From assembly GCA_017871115.1 (NCBI GenBank), contig JAFCIZ010000002.1, positions 62,001-126,000 on the forward strand: a stretch of DNA of 64,000 nucleotides, read 5' to 3'. Shown one piece after another: positions 52,210 through 63,833 of this stretch (the first letter of the stretch is position 1; every line of letters starts with the position of its first letter). Made by a program: the position numbers and the translations under genes. Under the pieces are notes generated by a model that saw only the letters and a list, made by a program, of their open reading frames with translations, was not told the DNA's origin and did not search any database. Source of the stretch: Cunninghamella blakesleeana. Lineage: Eukaryota; Mucoromycota; Mucoromycetes; Mucorales; Cunninghamellaceae.

Positions 52210-52753
52210 ATTTAATAAATAATAAGAATAATATACTTTGAAGAAGAAAAAAAAAATCAAGAAGAAAGAAAGAGTCTTTTAATTTTGCTGGAAAGAAAAA
52301 ATGAAAAAGTGTCTTGCGGTACTAAGCACTACGGTATTCCATTAGTGTAACCTTTGCCTAATATTCATGTACTTATAAACACTAACAATTTAAATAATCT
52401 ATATAAAATCAAAGTGATACCTATATTTATACTTGTAAACATATCATCACTTTTGTGATATCTGTATATATATTTATTGACGAAAATAATGCTGATAAGA
52501 TTTTTTTAAGATGGGCAAAACATGAAATAAACAACAACACCGAAAATGGAACAAAATCTGATCTTCCTTTATTTGGGTTATGTTTTTTTTATAATAAATA
52601 AATATAGATATATATAAAAACTAATACTATTCTCGGTTTTTATTTTATCTTTATCTTTATTTTTATTTTTCTTCTCATTTTGATTCTTTTTTTTTCCCAT
52701 TGTAATTTTTACTTTTATTTTATTGCTTTTATAATTATTATATACGAACATAC

Positions 52754-52786
<33 letters not shown>

Positions 52787-52842
52787 ACATCTCTATTTGA
52801 CTACTCTATTTATTATAATCCTATTTAAATTATTCTATAAAA
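52210..52842. other. Divergent spacer between two unknown genes
   Basis: 633 bp, including a TA repeat at about 52756-52786 close to the right-hand start. No gene is seen. Confidence 0.5.
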
Positions 52843-54240
52843 ATGAGAAACTCAAGATATCAACCTACTTATGTAGAACCTTATTATCCACACGATCAGT
52901 ATCCATCATCATCTGCCCAACAGCAAAAATATTATACAACTTCCAATGAACCGTATTGGGTAGAAGATTCTACTATTGCCAATTATTATCCACCAAGACA
53001 GAGAGTAGCAAGAAAATTATCTGGTGGGAAACATGCGCATTATTATCAAAATCAACAGAACCATTACTATTATCCACCCTATTATGAGGTATTAAAAAAT
53101 AAAATAAAAATTAGCTAATTATGACACATAGTCTTATTTTTTATTTTATTATATTCTATTTCATCATGATTACCATTTTAGTCATCAAATCATAATAGAA
53201 GATCTTATATAGAAGAGAATAATTCTATCCATGATTCATCCAGTTATATATATCCTGAAGCTGAAGAAGTATTAGATAATAATGATTCCACAGAAGAGGA
53301 AGAGATAACGCCAGGGGAAGTGTTAGCAGCTCGTAATGCAGAATTAAATAAAAACGTTCGGCCTGATATTCCAAATTCATCATCATCTTCTATGTTGGAT
53401 AATATTAATAATAAAAATAATATCATTGAAAATAACAACGGCGATAATAACAACAACAACAATAATAATAATAATAGTAATAATAATAATAATACTAATA
53501 ATAAAAATAATAATAAAAATAATATTAACAATGATCAACATCAGATAAATTTAAAGCAACAAGAAAATCAAGATGTCGTTCAAAATGAACAAGAAGCTAG
53601 CACTAATCAGCAATATGCAAATAAAAAGAATAAAAAAAAATTAATATCATTTTTGCAACAATTTGGAAAAAAATTAAAAAGTAAAAAAAAAAATTATCAA
53701 AAAAGATCAATACATACATTGGTAGTCCAAGAACCCATAGGTGATATTATAGATCATAAACAAAGACAGGAGATTATTGAATTGTTATCTAGTCCAAAAC
53801 CACCACAAGTTCTATCTACATCATCGCCTTTATCGGTCAATAATAATAGTAATAATGAGGACCCATCATTACCCAAATTAAAGCCCTCCAAAAATGCTAC
53901 CAAGGTATCCAACCTAAAAAAGATATGGGTATTTCGACAAGTGGATTCATCAACACCAGAAAATATGAATACTAATGATGTACCTTCAACTACTGTATGG
54001 ACCGGATTTGATTACGAAAATCAAATCAAAATAAGCAAATATTATAATGATGAGAATGGAGTTGAACTATTTGATACGCATATACGCCAAGGCAAATTAC
54101 CAATCCTTGTTTTCCCAAAAAGAAAAATTTGCTATTACGTAACACATATGGATGGTAACGTAGAATCTTTACAAGTAGATTGTTTAGATAATTCTAAAAA
54201 TATTCAATTCGTTTACCGTTATGGTCAACAAGCAAAATAA
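52843..54240 (+). CDS. Asn-rich protein of unknown function
   Basis: Exons 52843-53088 and 53182-54240, in phase, 434 residues. The N-terminus is Tyr/Pro/Gln/Ser-rich (QPTYVEPYYPHDQYP), followed by an acidic stretch with EVLDNNDSTEEEEI and a long Asn-rich tract (about positions 53406-53532). A basic segment KKLISFLQQFGKKLKSKKKN follows. The last ~100 residues look folded: KKIWVFRQVD, TTVWTGFDYENQIKISKYY, VELFDTHIRQGKLPILVFPK. That W...W..FDY...I segment is loosely WWE-like, but weakly. It is 205 bp upstream of the phosphopantetheinyl transferase in the same orientation. No function is proposed. Confidence 0.8.
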
Positions 54241-54410
54241 CTGAATAAATAACTAACAGTAGCGATGGCAAAAATAAAATAAAATAAATAAGGAAAAGAG
54301 GTTAAAAAATATTCCAACTTTTTTTAATTCCCGCATTTCCTGAATTTAATTTTTTTTTTGCATCTTTATTTTTTTTCCCTCTTTTTTTTAAACCTATTTT
54401 TTATATTTAC

Positions 54411-54445
<35 letters not shown>

Positions 54446-54446
<1 letters not shown>

Positions 54447-55802
54447 TGACAACAACTTTACCCATTTCTTTATTATGCTTTAATATTAATGACTTTGGTG
54501 ATAATGTTAGTAGAAAATTAATATACAGTATATATATATCGTTTATTAAGCACTCTTTCTTCTCTTCCTTTTCTCCCTTTTTTTATTATTTAAAAAATAA
54601 AAAAACTATTATAGTTTGACAAAGCTTTAAAACGTTTACCTGATCAAGAGCATAAAGAAATATTAAGATACAAGTTTGAAAAGGATCGTCGTTTAGCTTT
54701 AGCAAGTCGATTGTTACGTCGTTATTATTATGCAACCGAACTAAATATTCCTTGGGAAACAATTCAGTTTTCTATTCAACCGGGTGGTAAACCTACTCTT
54801 GTAAATACATATATATATATACTTATATGTATATCATTTTTTTTTTAATTTTCAAGCACGTATATATAACTGATATTTTATTATTACTATTATTATTATA
54901 ATTATATAAAAAAAGGCGTTACATCAAAAACAGGGTCAATGGATGGATTTTAATATATCTCATGATGGTGACTGGGTTATATTTGGAGCTACGGAAAAAA
55001 ATAATATGAGTATTGGAGTAGATGTTGTATCATTAAATAATGAAACATATGGGACAATCAGTGATTTTATATATAGCTTTCATGATCAGGTAACCTTAAA
55101 AATAAACATATATGTATATAAGAATAAATAATAAATTAAAGTAAAATAGAATATTTTTATTTATTTTTCACCATTTATTTATAAATATATCCTTTTATGT
55201 ATTTTTTTTTTTTAAAAAAAATATAGCTAACATATGAAGAAAGAAAACTTTTGGAAAATATAAAACAAGAGGATAATAAATTGATCGCTTTTTTTCAAAT
55301 ATGGGGATTGAAAGAAAGTTATATCAAGGCGCATGGTAAAGGACTATCAATTCCATTGAATGGATTTTATATTGATAATGATAATGGTGATGATGATTCA
55401 GAAAATGCAGAAGAAGATGAAAAAGAAGCAAAAGAAGAAAATAATAATAGTAATAAAAATGATACTAATAATATAACAACAACAAAAAAAATGCAGCATT
55501 TTACCTCACGTGAACAACTTACTAAACGATCCGTTAATACTACCACGTCAAAATCAAGAAAAACAAGATTAAAACTCCATCGAGGGAATCAATCTTATGA
55601 GTCTTATTGGTGCGTTCATTTAAGTTATTTGGATACAAATTCAATCAGTGTCATCTGTTGTGGTGATATCAATGAACAACAACCAATCGATAATGACCTT
55701 GTACTCTTTGCACATCAATCTTTACAGCTTGGTGACTTTTCCCAGCAAACGACTTCGGTTTTTAAACGATTGCAGTTAAATCAATTATGTTCTTTTTCCT
55801 AA
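54446..55802 (+). CDS. Sfp/Lys5-type 4'-phosphopantetheinyl transferase
   Basis: Exons 54446-54505, 54615-54800, 54916-55089, 55227-55802; 331 residues, in phase. The core motifs are YKFEKDRRLALASRLLRRYY, WMDFNISHDGDWVIFG, IGVDVV (metal-binding Asp) and WGLKESYIKAHGKGL (the W..KE..K signature). The family transfers phosphopantetheine from CoA to carrier domains, here presumably fatty-acid synthase and the lysine-pathway reductase. After the KESYIKA helix an acidic, Asn/Lys-rich insertion of about 70 residues (about 55370-55560) breaks the fold before a C-terminal WCVHLSYLDTNSISVICCG strand. The start choice is supported by an in-phase 60-nt exon whose MTTTLPISLLCFNIND matches the usual first beta strand, with donor AAT|GTTAGT. 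Confidence 0.9.
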
Positions 55803-56188
55803 TATATAAAATAAAAACAATCATTTTTTTTTTAAAAAATAATAATAATAACAAAACGGCTCCCTTTTTTATTATTATTAAGATACATTTTTTTTTTTTT
55901 TGAAATATACAAACAAACAAAATATATATGGTAAGGTTTTAATTAGTGGGGTTTTTTTTTCTATTTGAAAAGTTTTTACAAGTTTTATGTGAATACTTGA
56001 GTAAAATAAATTATGATTACACACAATTACAAATTAGGAAAAACAATAAAAAAAAAAAATAATTCCTTTCTCTTTTAAATTTTTTTTCTCACTCAAAAAA
56101 AAATATATATTTATATTTCTTTCTTTCTTCTTTATTTTCTTTATTTATTGTTCTTTTTTTTTTTATTTTAATTAAATATAAAATATAA
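55803..56188. other. Spacer before the UBTD-like gene
   Basis: 386 bp, AT-rich, with T-rich tracts and a TTTCTTTCTTTCTT pyrimidine stretch before the start. No gene is seen. Confidence 0.5.
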
Positions 56189-57639
56189 ATGGGGTGCTGT
56201 GGTTCTAAAGACAATTTAAGTGGATCAAATATTACTCACTGTAAGAATTCAACTTTATTTAATATTTAAAAATTATATTTAATATGAAACTGCGTATTAA
56301 TAACACTACTACTACTATATTATTATTATTATCATAATAAAGGTAAACCTTTTAAAAGATCAAGTATACAATGGACTTCAGAATCACCTATAACTAAATC
56401 CAGGCTTTCACAACAAAGATCTACTTTTTGGGATACAGCACCTTTTTATGAGGTAAATAAATATATTAAAAAAATAGGAAATAATTTGTGGGGTTATTAA
56501 TAGAGCTAGTTTGTATTTCATTTGTATAACAATTCGGAGAGTTAGTGAATAATATTATAATCATAATAATAGTAACCATAATAATAGTAACTTAATGGAT
56601 CAGCGTATTTAATCATATATCACTGGTTATTTTGTTTTTATTTTCCTTTTAATTGTCATTTATAGGGAAGACCAGAAATATGGCAAGCACTACAAGCTGC
56701 TATAACAAGTGATGATCTTGCTTTATCCCAATCTATTTTAGATGCTGCTAATATCAAATTACCAACTGGAAACCCTGCAGATGGATGTTACGATGGTAAA
56801 TATAATAATTATAATTATAATAATAGGATAATTAGATTAATTTACAAGTATAAAAAAAAAAGGTCATTGTAAAATGTGCATAAGCTTTCTTAATTGATTA
56901 TTATTTGCTTCTCCTTTTTTTATTTTCATTTTTATGGTTAGAACTTGGGAATAGATATGTCATTCCAGTATATTGTATAGTTGAACCAACAAATTTAATA
57001 GATGATGATGTAGATTCAATAGATCAACGATATAGCGAGGATATACAACAAGTACCACCATCTACTTTAATGCAACAAGATTTCCGTAAATCCAGGCATC
57101 AAAAAACAATGAGTTCCACTTCTTCATCTATGAGTATACCAAATTCACCAACATCATTTATACATGGAGAATATCGTTTATCAAGATCCATCAGTAACAC
57201 TTTAAATAATAATTTTAATAATACTAGTCTTCAAAATATTAATTCGACAACTTTATCACCTATATCCACCTCACCTCCTTCTTCTCCAACCTCTACTACT
57301 ATCACCACCACCCCTTCCACTCATCCAACCACGATAACTCCTACTACTATAATAGATGGTGATTTCCCCATTGTCATTAGATTATCAACAGGAAAAGATC
57401 TTTCCATTAAAATACATAGTGATGATGAAACTGTACCCATGTTAAAAGCTCGTATTTATAATGATGAAAAGGCAAGTATTGCCCTCGGTACACATACCAT
57501 CAAATTGATTTATCTTGGCAAATTATTAGAGGATCATATGGACATTCTTAGTGACTCTTCTTCCAAAACAAATAAAAATGCCGTTAGACTAAATAGTGGT
57601 GCTATAGTTCAAGCTTTAATCGTTGATAAAAGAAACTAA
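56189..57639 (+). CDS. Ubiquitin domain-containing protein, UBTD1/2-like
   Basis: Exons 56189-56240, 56343-56452, 56666-56795, 56942-57639; 329 residues, in phase. The N-terminus MGCCGSKD carries a likely N-myristoylation glycine with adjacent palmitoylation cysteines. The DC-UbP/UBTD N-terminal domain follows: WDTAPFYEGRPEIWQALQAA, then SILDAANIKLPTGNPADGCY and DELGNRYVIPVYCIVEP. A Ser/Thr/Pro-rich linker of about 120 residues leads to a ubiquitin-like domain (FPIVIRLSTGKDLSIKIHSD, HTIKLIYLGKLLEDHMDILS). UBTD proteins bind ubiquitin-pathway enzymes (family knowledge). The myristoylation signal implies membrane attachment of the fungal protein, an inference. Confidence 0.9.
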
Positions 57640-57678
57640 AACTTTGCTAAGCAAAAAAAAATATATATATATATACAT

Positions 57679-57714
<36 letters not shown>

Positions 57715-58271
57715 TGTTTTTCGTTCCGTAATATTTATTTTTATTTTTTATCACATCATATTTTTAAATTATATTGTTATTATTATATTATTATTATTAT
57801 TATTAATATTATCATTATTATTATTATTGTATTTTATATTTATTTATTAGCCTTTTTCATATATATATTCAACCATTTACTTTATTTGCTTTTTTTTTTA
57901 TCACTATATCATTTTCTTTTTATGAAGCTCAATTTGTCAATAAAATTCTTTGTTATACTTTTTATATCTTTTTTAAAAAATTATTATTTCTGATTGTATT
58001 AATCATTTATGTTTTTGGATACAATACTGATTTTATTTTATATCATTATCAATGTCTTTAATTTTAAAAAATAAATAATTGATGTTTGATATATACAAAA
58101 TTATATGTTTTAGTTTAATAATAACCCTTAATTTATACACATTATGAGGGGAGAAAAAAAATCCGAAGTTTGAAAATCCGATTTTCTTTCAATAATAATA
58201 GATTTTTTTTTAATTCTCTTTTCTACTCCTCCATTTCTTTTTATATAAATCATATTACTGTAGACTATAGA
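57640..58271. other. Spacer between the UBTD-like gene and MED10
   Basis: 630 bp with a CA/TA repeat (about 57660-57715) right after the UBTD-like stop and ATT repeats near 57777-57830. No gene is seen. Confidence 0.5.
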
Positions 58272-59152
58272 ATGCAACAAAACGATATATCTTCACCTAA
58301 TAATTCATTATCATCAACAAGTACACCAAACAATGAACGTAAACCAAAATCAGATCAAACACGACAACTAGTAGAAGACCAACTTTATGATTTATTGCAG
58401 GTTTTATTTGAATTAACGGTTATGGTTTATGATTTTCAACCTGATAGAAATAAACTTGTATGGAATAAAGTGTAAAAAGAAAAGAAAATATAATAAATAA
58501 ATTAAAAAAAAAAAAAAGAAAGATAATATATATATATATACATATACATATATATATTTATGCACTCAAGATTATTATGAATCAAATTTAATATTGAATT
58601 AAAATCAATCTTTATAGTAACGCAGTATTAGAAGGTTATAAAAGTATAAATGAATTAAAAGATGAGCTAAATTTATTCATACCCGAAGAAGTAATAAGGT
58701 AAATCTATAGATATAATTAAAGAAATAAACAATAACGATAATAACAATATATATATTTACTTTTATTTATTTATCTTCTTTCTTTTCCTACCACTTTTTT
58801 TTCTTTAGTTATGTCGAAAATGGTAAAAACCCAGACTTATTTACACAAGGATTTATCAGTAGAGCAGCAACAGAAAATCAATTCACCAATGGGAAAATCA
58901 AAGCAGTGGATGTAAATATACAAATATATAAATGGATAAAAGATTATTTTTAAGTTCAATGATATTGATGATTACATCTTTTCTTATTTCTTACTTTTTA
59001 TTTTCATGTGTATTGACTAGGACTTTCGATCATTATTATCTGAGGAATTCGCTAAATCATTTCCTGATCTTTATGAAAACAATTATAACCTTGATGCCTC
59101 ACCACCATCAACAACCGATATAAAAGAAGAAATTAAAGAAGAATCATTATAA
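58272..59152 (+). CDS. MED10: Mediator of RNA polymerase II transcription subunit 10
   Basis: Exons 58272-58471, 58618-58698, 58809-58911, 59021-59152; 171 residues, in phase. The Med10 core is visible: TRQLVEDQLYDLLQVLFELT and VMVYDF near the N-terminus, then LNLFIPEEVISYVENGKNPD and LFTQGFISRAATENQFTNGK, a highly conserved Med10 segment. The C-terminus is acidic (DIKEEIKEESL). Med10/Nut2 is an essential middle-module subunit of Mediator (family knowledge). The first ATG is at 58272; an upstream in-frame region lacks Med10 features and looks like 5' leader. Confidence 0.94.
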
Positions 59153-59709
59153 TTTTTTTTCTGTTTTTTTTTTTCTTTTTTTTCTTTTTTTTTTTTTCTT
59201 TTTTTTGCTTTTTTCTTCGGGTTGAATGTTTCTATCATTTTATGCACTGCATTTATAATTTTTTTACTTTAGTTTTATTAGAACTAGTAAAAAGTAAATA
59301 AATGGAAACATTAATTTCTTTATTTATAAATGAAAGTATTAAACTTTTTATTAAACGATTTTGATTTCAAAAAAAAAAAAAAAAAAAAAAGTATTTTACC
59401 CTATTAGTTTTTTTTACAACTACAATTACAAATTTTTTTAAAGGTATGTTTATAGCATAAGATCCACTTTTTAAAATTAAGCGTTATTATCAACTGTAAA
59501 GATTACACCCAATAAAGAATCATCTACTTAATATACATTTTTTTTTCTTTCTTTTCGTTAATTAATACTTCCGCTTTTTTTTTTTAACAATTTATATATT
59601 AACCAATTTTCCTTTGTTTTAGCTATTACACTTATACAGTACTTTATTTTATTTTGTTAAATTACTACTCTTATATACTTTCTTTTTAAATAATAATAAT
59701 AAAAATGAT
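59153..59709. other. Spacer between convergent MED10 and riboflavin synthase genes
   Basis: 557 bp; contains long pyrimidine runs (59151-59215), an A tract of about 22 nt (about 59369-59390), and both 3' regions. No gene is seen. Confidence 0.5.
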
Positions 59710-60218
59710 TTATTGTTTAAGAGCCCGTTTCACTAAAATATCCAAACTATCACTATCTTTAAGAACACCAGCTAAACTTTTTAAAGCATATTTGGCCAAC
59801 ATATCGGCTTCTACATTAACACGATCCCCAATATTTTTTAAAGGCATAATGACATGTGCTTGAGTATGAGCAATCATCATGATAGAGAAAGTATGCTGAT
59901 CATCGTCTACATCCACTACAGTTAAAGAGGTACCATCCAACGTAATAAAACCTTTTGGAATAATAAATCGCATAATATCTTGGTGTTCACTACCTTCTGG
60001 AATTTTAAATGTATACCATATAGAATTACCTTCTGGTTTAATAGATTCGATCACGACGGTTGTGTCAACATGTCCTTGTACCATATGTCCTCCAAATCGT
60101 TTTTGTGCATCCATTGCTCTTTCTAAATTTACTTTGCTGCCTACTTTTAAGTCACCTATATAAATAGGTAAATAAATAAATATATTAGTTATATTTTTTA
60201 TTATAAAACACGTTTTCT

Positions 60219-60256
<38 letters not shown>

Positions 60257-60616
60257 TATTATTATATTATTACCAAGATTTGTACGTCTTAAACTTTCAG
60301 GTGCTACACCAACTTTAAAACTATCATTGTCAAATTCAGTTACTGTTAAACAAGTACCTATATATTCATAATAATAAATAATAGCATAGTTATATAATAA
60401 AATTAATAATATAGAATAAATGTATATATAAAAGTTTATTTTTATTTTTTTTTCTACTTTACCATTAACAGCAATACTATCACCAATATGACAATCTCCA
60501 AGAATACTACCACAATCGCCTATAGTAATGGTCCAACCATTACCACCACTTTCGGAAGTATCTTGTTCAATAACCGATACAACGGTTCCCATTACTTCAA
60601 CTAATCCAGTGAACAT
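59710..60616 (-). CDS. RIB5: Riboflavin synthase alpha chain
   Basis: Exons in coding order 60616-60463, 60357-60274, 60155-59710; 227 residues, in phase. The N-terminal lumazine-binding repeat begins MFTGLVEVMGTV and includes DSIAVNGTCLTVTEF and VGVAPESLRRTNLG. The second repeat has RFGGHMVQGHVDTTV and GFITLDGTSLTVVDV. These tandem barrels are diagnostic. The enzyme dismutates two 6,7-dimethyl-8-ribityllumazine molecules to give riboflavin (family knowledge). The MFTG start is the universal N-terminus of this family. Confidence 0.97.
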
Positions 60617-61380
60617 TATTATTGTTTTGTTATTATTAATTCAAGTTTTATTCGTATATAAAAAAAAAGTGGAGAAAAAAATAATTGAAAGCTTGGAAAG
60701 TTTACTTTTTAAAATCCGGAGTCCTAAAATCATTTACAAAGAATTTGTCATCATCTTCACGCTTTAAAAAAAATTCCATTCCAGATCTCAATTTTTTTCA
60801 CCAAAACTATAACTTGGAACTTGGATATAATAAAATAAAATAAAATGAAAGCAGTATACTATACTATTTAAACAGTATAAATTTATACTTCTATATAAAA
60901 AATAAAAATATGCTTTTTAATACGTTTTTACTTACCTATTTTGCTTTATTTATATATTTATGTATTTATTTTTTAATAAAAATATACATACATTCTATAA
61001 ATACCACTTACATAAATAAATATATATGTTTTTTCATTTTGTCATATAATGATAGTAGTACTTTTTTTTTAATAAAGATAATAGCTCACTAATCTTTAAA
61101 GAATCATATTATTAAGCAATTAAAAAAATCTATATATTTTAAAAATTATTAAAAGTAATAAATAATATTCTTAATTATTTGATGATAAAAAAAATAAATA
61201 TGTATAGTTATGTCGGGAAAATATTAAAAAGTCATGTGATTGATAAAAAAAGAAATCGTTAAAATCAATTGATCAAAAAAAAAGGAAAATGTTATCAATA
61301 TAATATAGCATTTTTCTTTTTTTTCTTTTTCTTCTTTTTTCTTCCCCTTATTTTTATTTTTTTTATAGCTTTTATTCAAT
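60617..61380. other. Divergent spacer between riboflavin synthase and F-box genes
   Basis: 764 bp without a gene. AT-rich, with a TCTTTT-rich pyrimidine run right before the F-box start. A frame at 60910-61092 shows no family features. Confidence 0.5.
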
Positions 61381-62133
61381 ATGAGAGAATTAATAAACTT
61401 GCCTACTGAATTAATAGTGTCTATATGTTCCTTTTTAGATATAAGGGATTTATCAGAGTTAAGATTGGTGAATAAAAAATTAAATATAATAGTAGATCAA
61501 CCTTTATTTTGGCAACACCTTTCTATCCCATCTCCACGCGTTCCAGAAGGCCTAAAAAAAAAAGATAAAAAAGGAAGAATGCCTATTTTAAAACCATTAT
61601 ATATGTATAAGATATGGGACACAAACGATTTAAAAAAAATCATTGATCCTCATCGAAAAATCATCAAGTCAATCAAAATCTATGGTATCACAGATGCAAT
61701 CGTTCAATATATTATGGTACAATGCTATAAATTAGAAGAGTTAGTATTATGTGGGTGGGTTACTTTATCAAACCGCGCTTTTCCTTTAAATTCATGTTCT
61801 AATTTAAAGCTTCGTAATCTTGGATTCATTGGCTTGCATGGATTTCCTAACATTACTACTATTGATGCTTACGTATTAACTCATTTATTATTAATCTACC
61901 CTATTCAAAGTTTAAATCTATGTTGTCAAATACAAATCCACAGACCAACATTATTATATATATTAAAAAAGAATAATTACCCTTGTAATTTAAAATATGT
62001 ATATATATCGATATTAAATAATAATAGTTGGTCAAACGATCAGCTTTCATTTTTTTTTACTGCTTTTCCATCTTTACGATCCATTTATTTATTACCAACA
62101 AAATATGTTCAATTAGTCACTCGTTTTTTATAA
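61381..62133 (+). CDS. F-box protein
   Basis: A single exon of 250 residues. An F-box is at residues 3-50: INLPTELIVSICSFLDIRDL, SELRLVNKKLNIIVDQPLFW, QHL. The rest has leucine/asparagine-rich segments such as YKLEELVLCGW, CSNLKLRNLGFIGLH and PIQSLNLCC, suggestive of leucine-rich repeats. Proteins of this type link substrates to the SCF ubiquitin ligase through Skp1 (family knowledge); the target cannot be read from sequence. It is rather short for an F-box/LRR protein. Confidence 0.9.
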   Translation: MRELINLPTELIVSICSFLDIRDLSELRLVNKKLNIIVDQPLFWQHLSIPSPRVPEGLKKKDKKGRMPILKPLYMYKIWDTNDLKKIIDPHRKIIKSIKIYGITDAIVQYIMVQCYKLEELVLCGWVTLSNRAFPLNSCSNLKLRNLGFIGLHGFPNITTIDAYVLTHLLLIYPIQSLNLCCQIQIHRPTLLYILKKNNYPCNLKYVYISILNNNSWSNDQLSFFFTAFPSLRSIYLLPTKYVQLVTRFL

Positions 62134-62623
62134 TTTCAATACCACATATATACTCTTAATAAACTTTAATTTCGTCCTTCAATGTAGAATTATAGTAATT
62201 ATTGACGCCTTTATTATGATAGATATATAGATGCATAAATGAAAAAATTCAAAGTATGACGAAAAAAAATAAATTGATAAAATTCAAGGTTTATGTTCTT
62301 AAATTATAATATAACTGAATAATACATGAAAATGATATTTATTATTATTTTCAAATGTATTGTTTGGATGATGCATTTATTATCAAGTGCATAATGAAGA
62401 AATAAAAAAATAAAAAGAGTGAGAGAAGGGGAAGTTTAAAAAAAAGTATACTTTTACTAAATTTTATATAGGGATATATTCACGGAGTTCAAATATTCTA
62501 TATCATTTTGCCAAAAAAAAAAAAAAAATTGGCCAAATAGATTTATATTTTTTTTTTTCATTTTTTATTTTTTTTTATTTTTTTTTTTTCATTTTATTTC
62601 TTTATTATTGTTAATAAATAAAC
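62134..62623. other. Spacer before the methyltransferase gene
   Basis: 490 bp, AT-rich, with A- and T-rich tracts at 62510-62600 before the start codon. No gene is seen. Confidence 0.5.
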
Positions 62624-62779
62624 ATGACTGGCTCTATACATGAAAATAAGTTAGGTGATAACTTTAATCAAAAGGTTGAAAATCAAATCTATTCTTCAAG
62701 CAATGTAACTGAATACGAGTTTATTCCTGGACTTATGAATGCAAGTAAACGCGTTTCATTCCTGCTATAGATCAACACT

Positions 62780-62810
<31 letters not shown>

Positions 62811-63833
62811 TAATGAAAAGAGAAAATAACAAATAATTATTTACGTTTTACAAAACTCTAGGTTGAAGAAATGGCCATTTTTAATAATATTAAAACTTAC
62901 GAAAGAGATGCCAAGTTTTTAAAAGAAAACGGTAATAAAATGAAGTGAAAAAAAATAAAAACCTTCATATATATTAGTAAGATATTTAATTTTATTTTTT
63001 GTTTTACCTTTTTCTTGTAAATTAAAGATATAAAACAAATCGGTATTCGTCTAGTAGAGGATCATTTTTTATGGGGACACCATCTATATAATGCTGCTAT
63101 AGTAGCGGCTTCCTTTTTTGATCAATACCCGGAATTGGTACAACATGAAACGGTGTTGGAATTAGGAGCTGGCGGAGGACTTCCTAGTTTAATAGTCGCT
63201 ATGCATCAGCCTTTAAAAGTAGCAATTACAGATTATCCTGACAAAGAATTGATTGAAAACATCCAATATAATGTAGATCAAAATTAAAAAATATAATACC
63301 AGATGACATTGTTAAAACAAAGGTAAAAAAATAAAATAAGTAAAACAGCTATGATATATATATATATACGAAATAAGAAAAAAAAATAGATGGGTAACCC
63401 TTTTTGATCATATATCACTATTTTATGTTATATTTTGTTAGGGATTTGCTTGGGGTAAAGCAACGGATGAATTACGATCATTATTACCAACAAAACATAC
63501 TACATATGATGTAATTATTTTATGCGATTTATTGTTTGATAATTCTCAACACTGCGCTTTATTGAAAACATGTTTAGATCTGCTGACACCAAAAACTGGA
63601 AGAGTTTATATTTTTTTACAAATCACCGACCTGCATTTTCCCATCTTAATTTGGAATTCTTTAAAATAGCCCAAAGGCCAGTTCCAGTGGAAACGAAAGA
63701 TAAGAATTCAAATGCTTATGGCTATGGTTTTAAAGCTGAACATATTCATACTAAATATATACTCGCAGAAGATGATCCTAATTATGATGATGAACGTTTT
63801 ATGGTTCATGGTTGGCAGATGTGGTTACCATAA
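62624..63833 (+). pseudogene. EFM7: EFM7/NNT1-type protein N-methyltransferase with two apparent frameshifts
   Basis: Probable exons 62624-62744, 62862 or 62869-62931, 63028-63322, 63442-63833. Recognisable parts: DIKQIGIRLVEDHFLWGHHL, VLELGAGGGLPSLIVAM (SAM motif I), ITDYPDKELIENI, TYDVIILCDLLFDNSQH, and YGYGFKAEHIHTKYI near the end. The reading frame breaks at about 63285, where a TAA follows NVDQN in AAAATTAAAAAA, and in a T7 run at 63611-63617, where the C-terminal part is one frame off. The first junction fits phase only with the acceptor at 62868. All other genes in the window splice without frameshifts, so clustered breaks here suggest real decay, though both lie in or beside homopolymer runs and sequencing error is possible. 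EFM7 methylates elongation factor EF-1A in yeast (family knowledge). Confidence 0.72.

Noticed and set aside
63273..63302. GT..AG stretch that might remove the first frameshift as an intron
   Set aside because: It would be only about 30 nt and does not restore the downstream phase.
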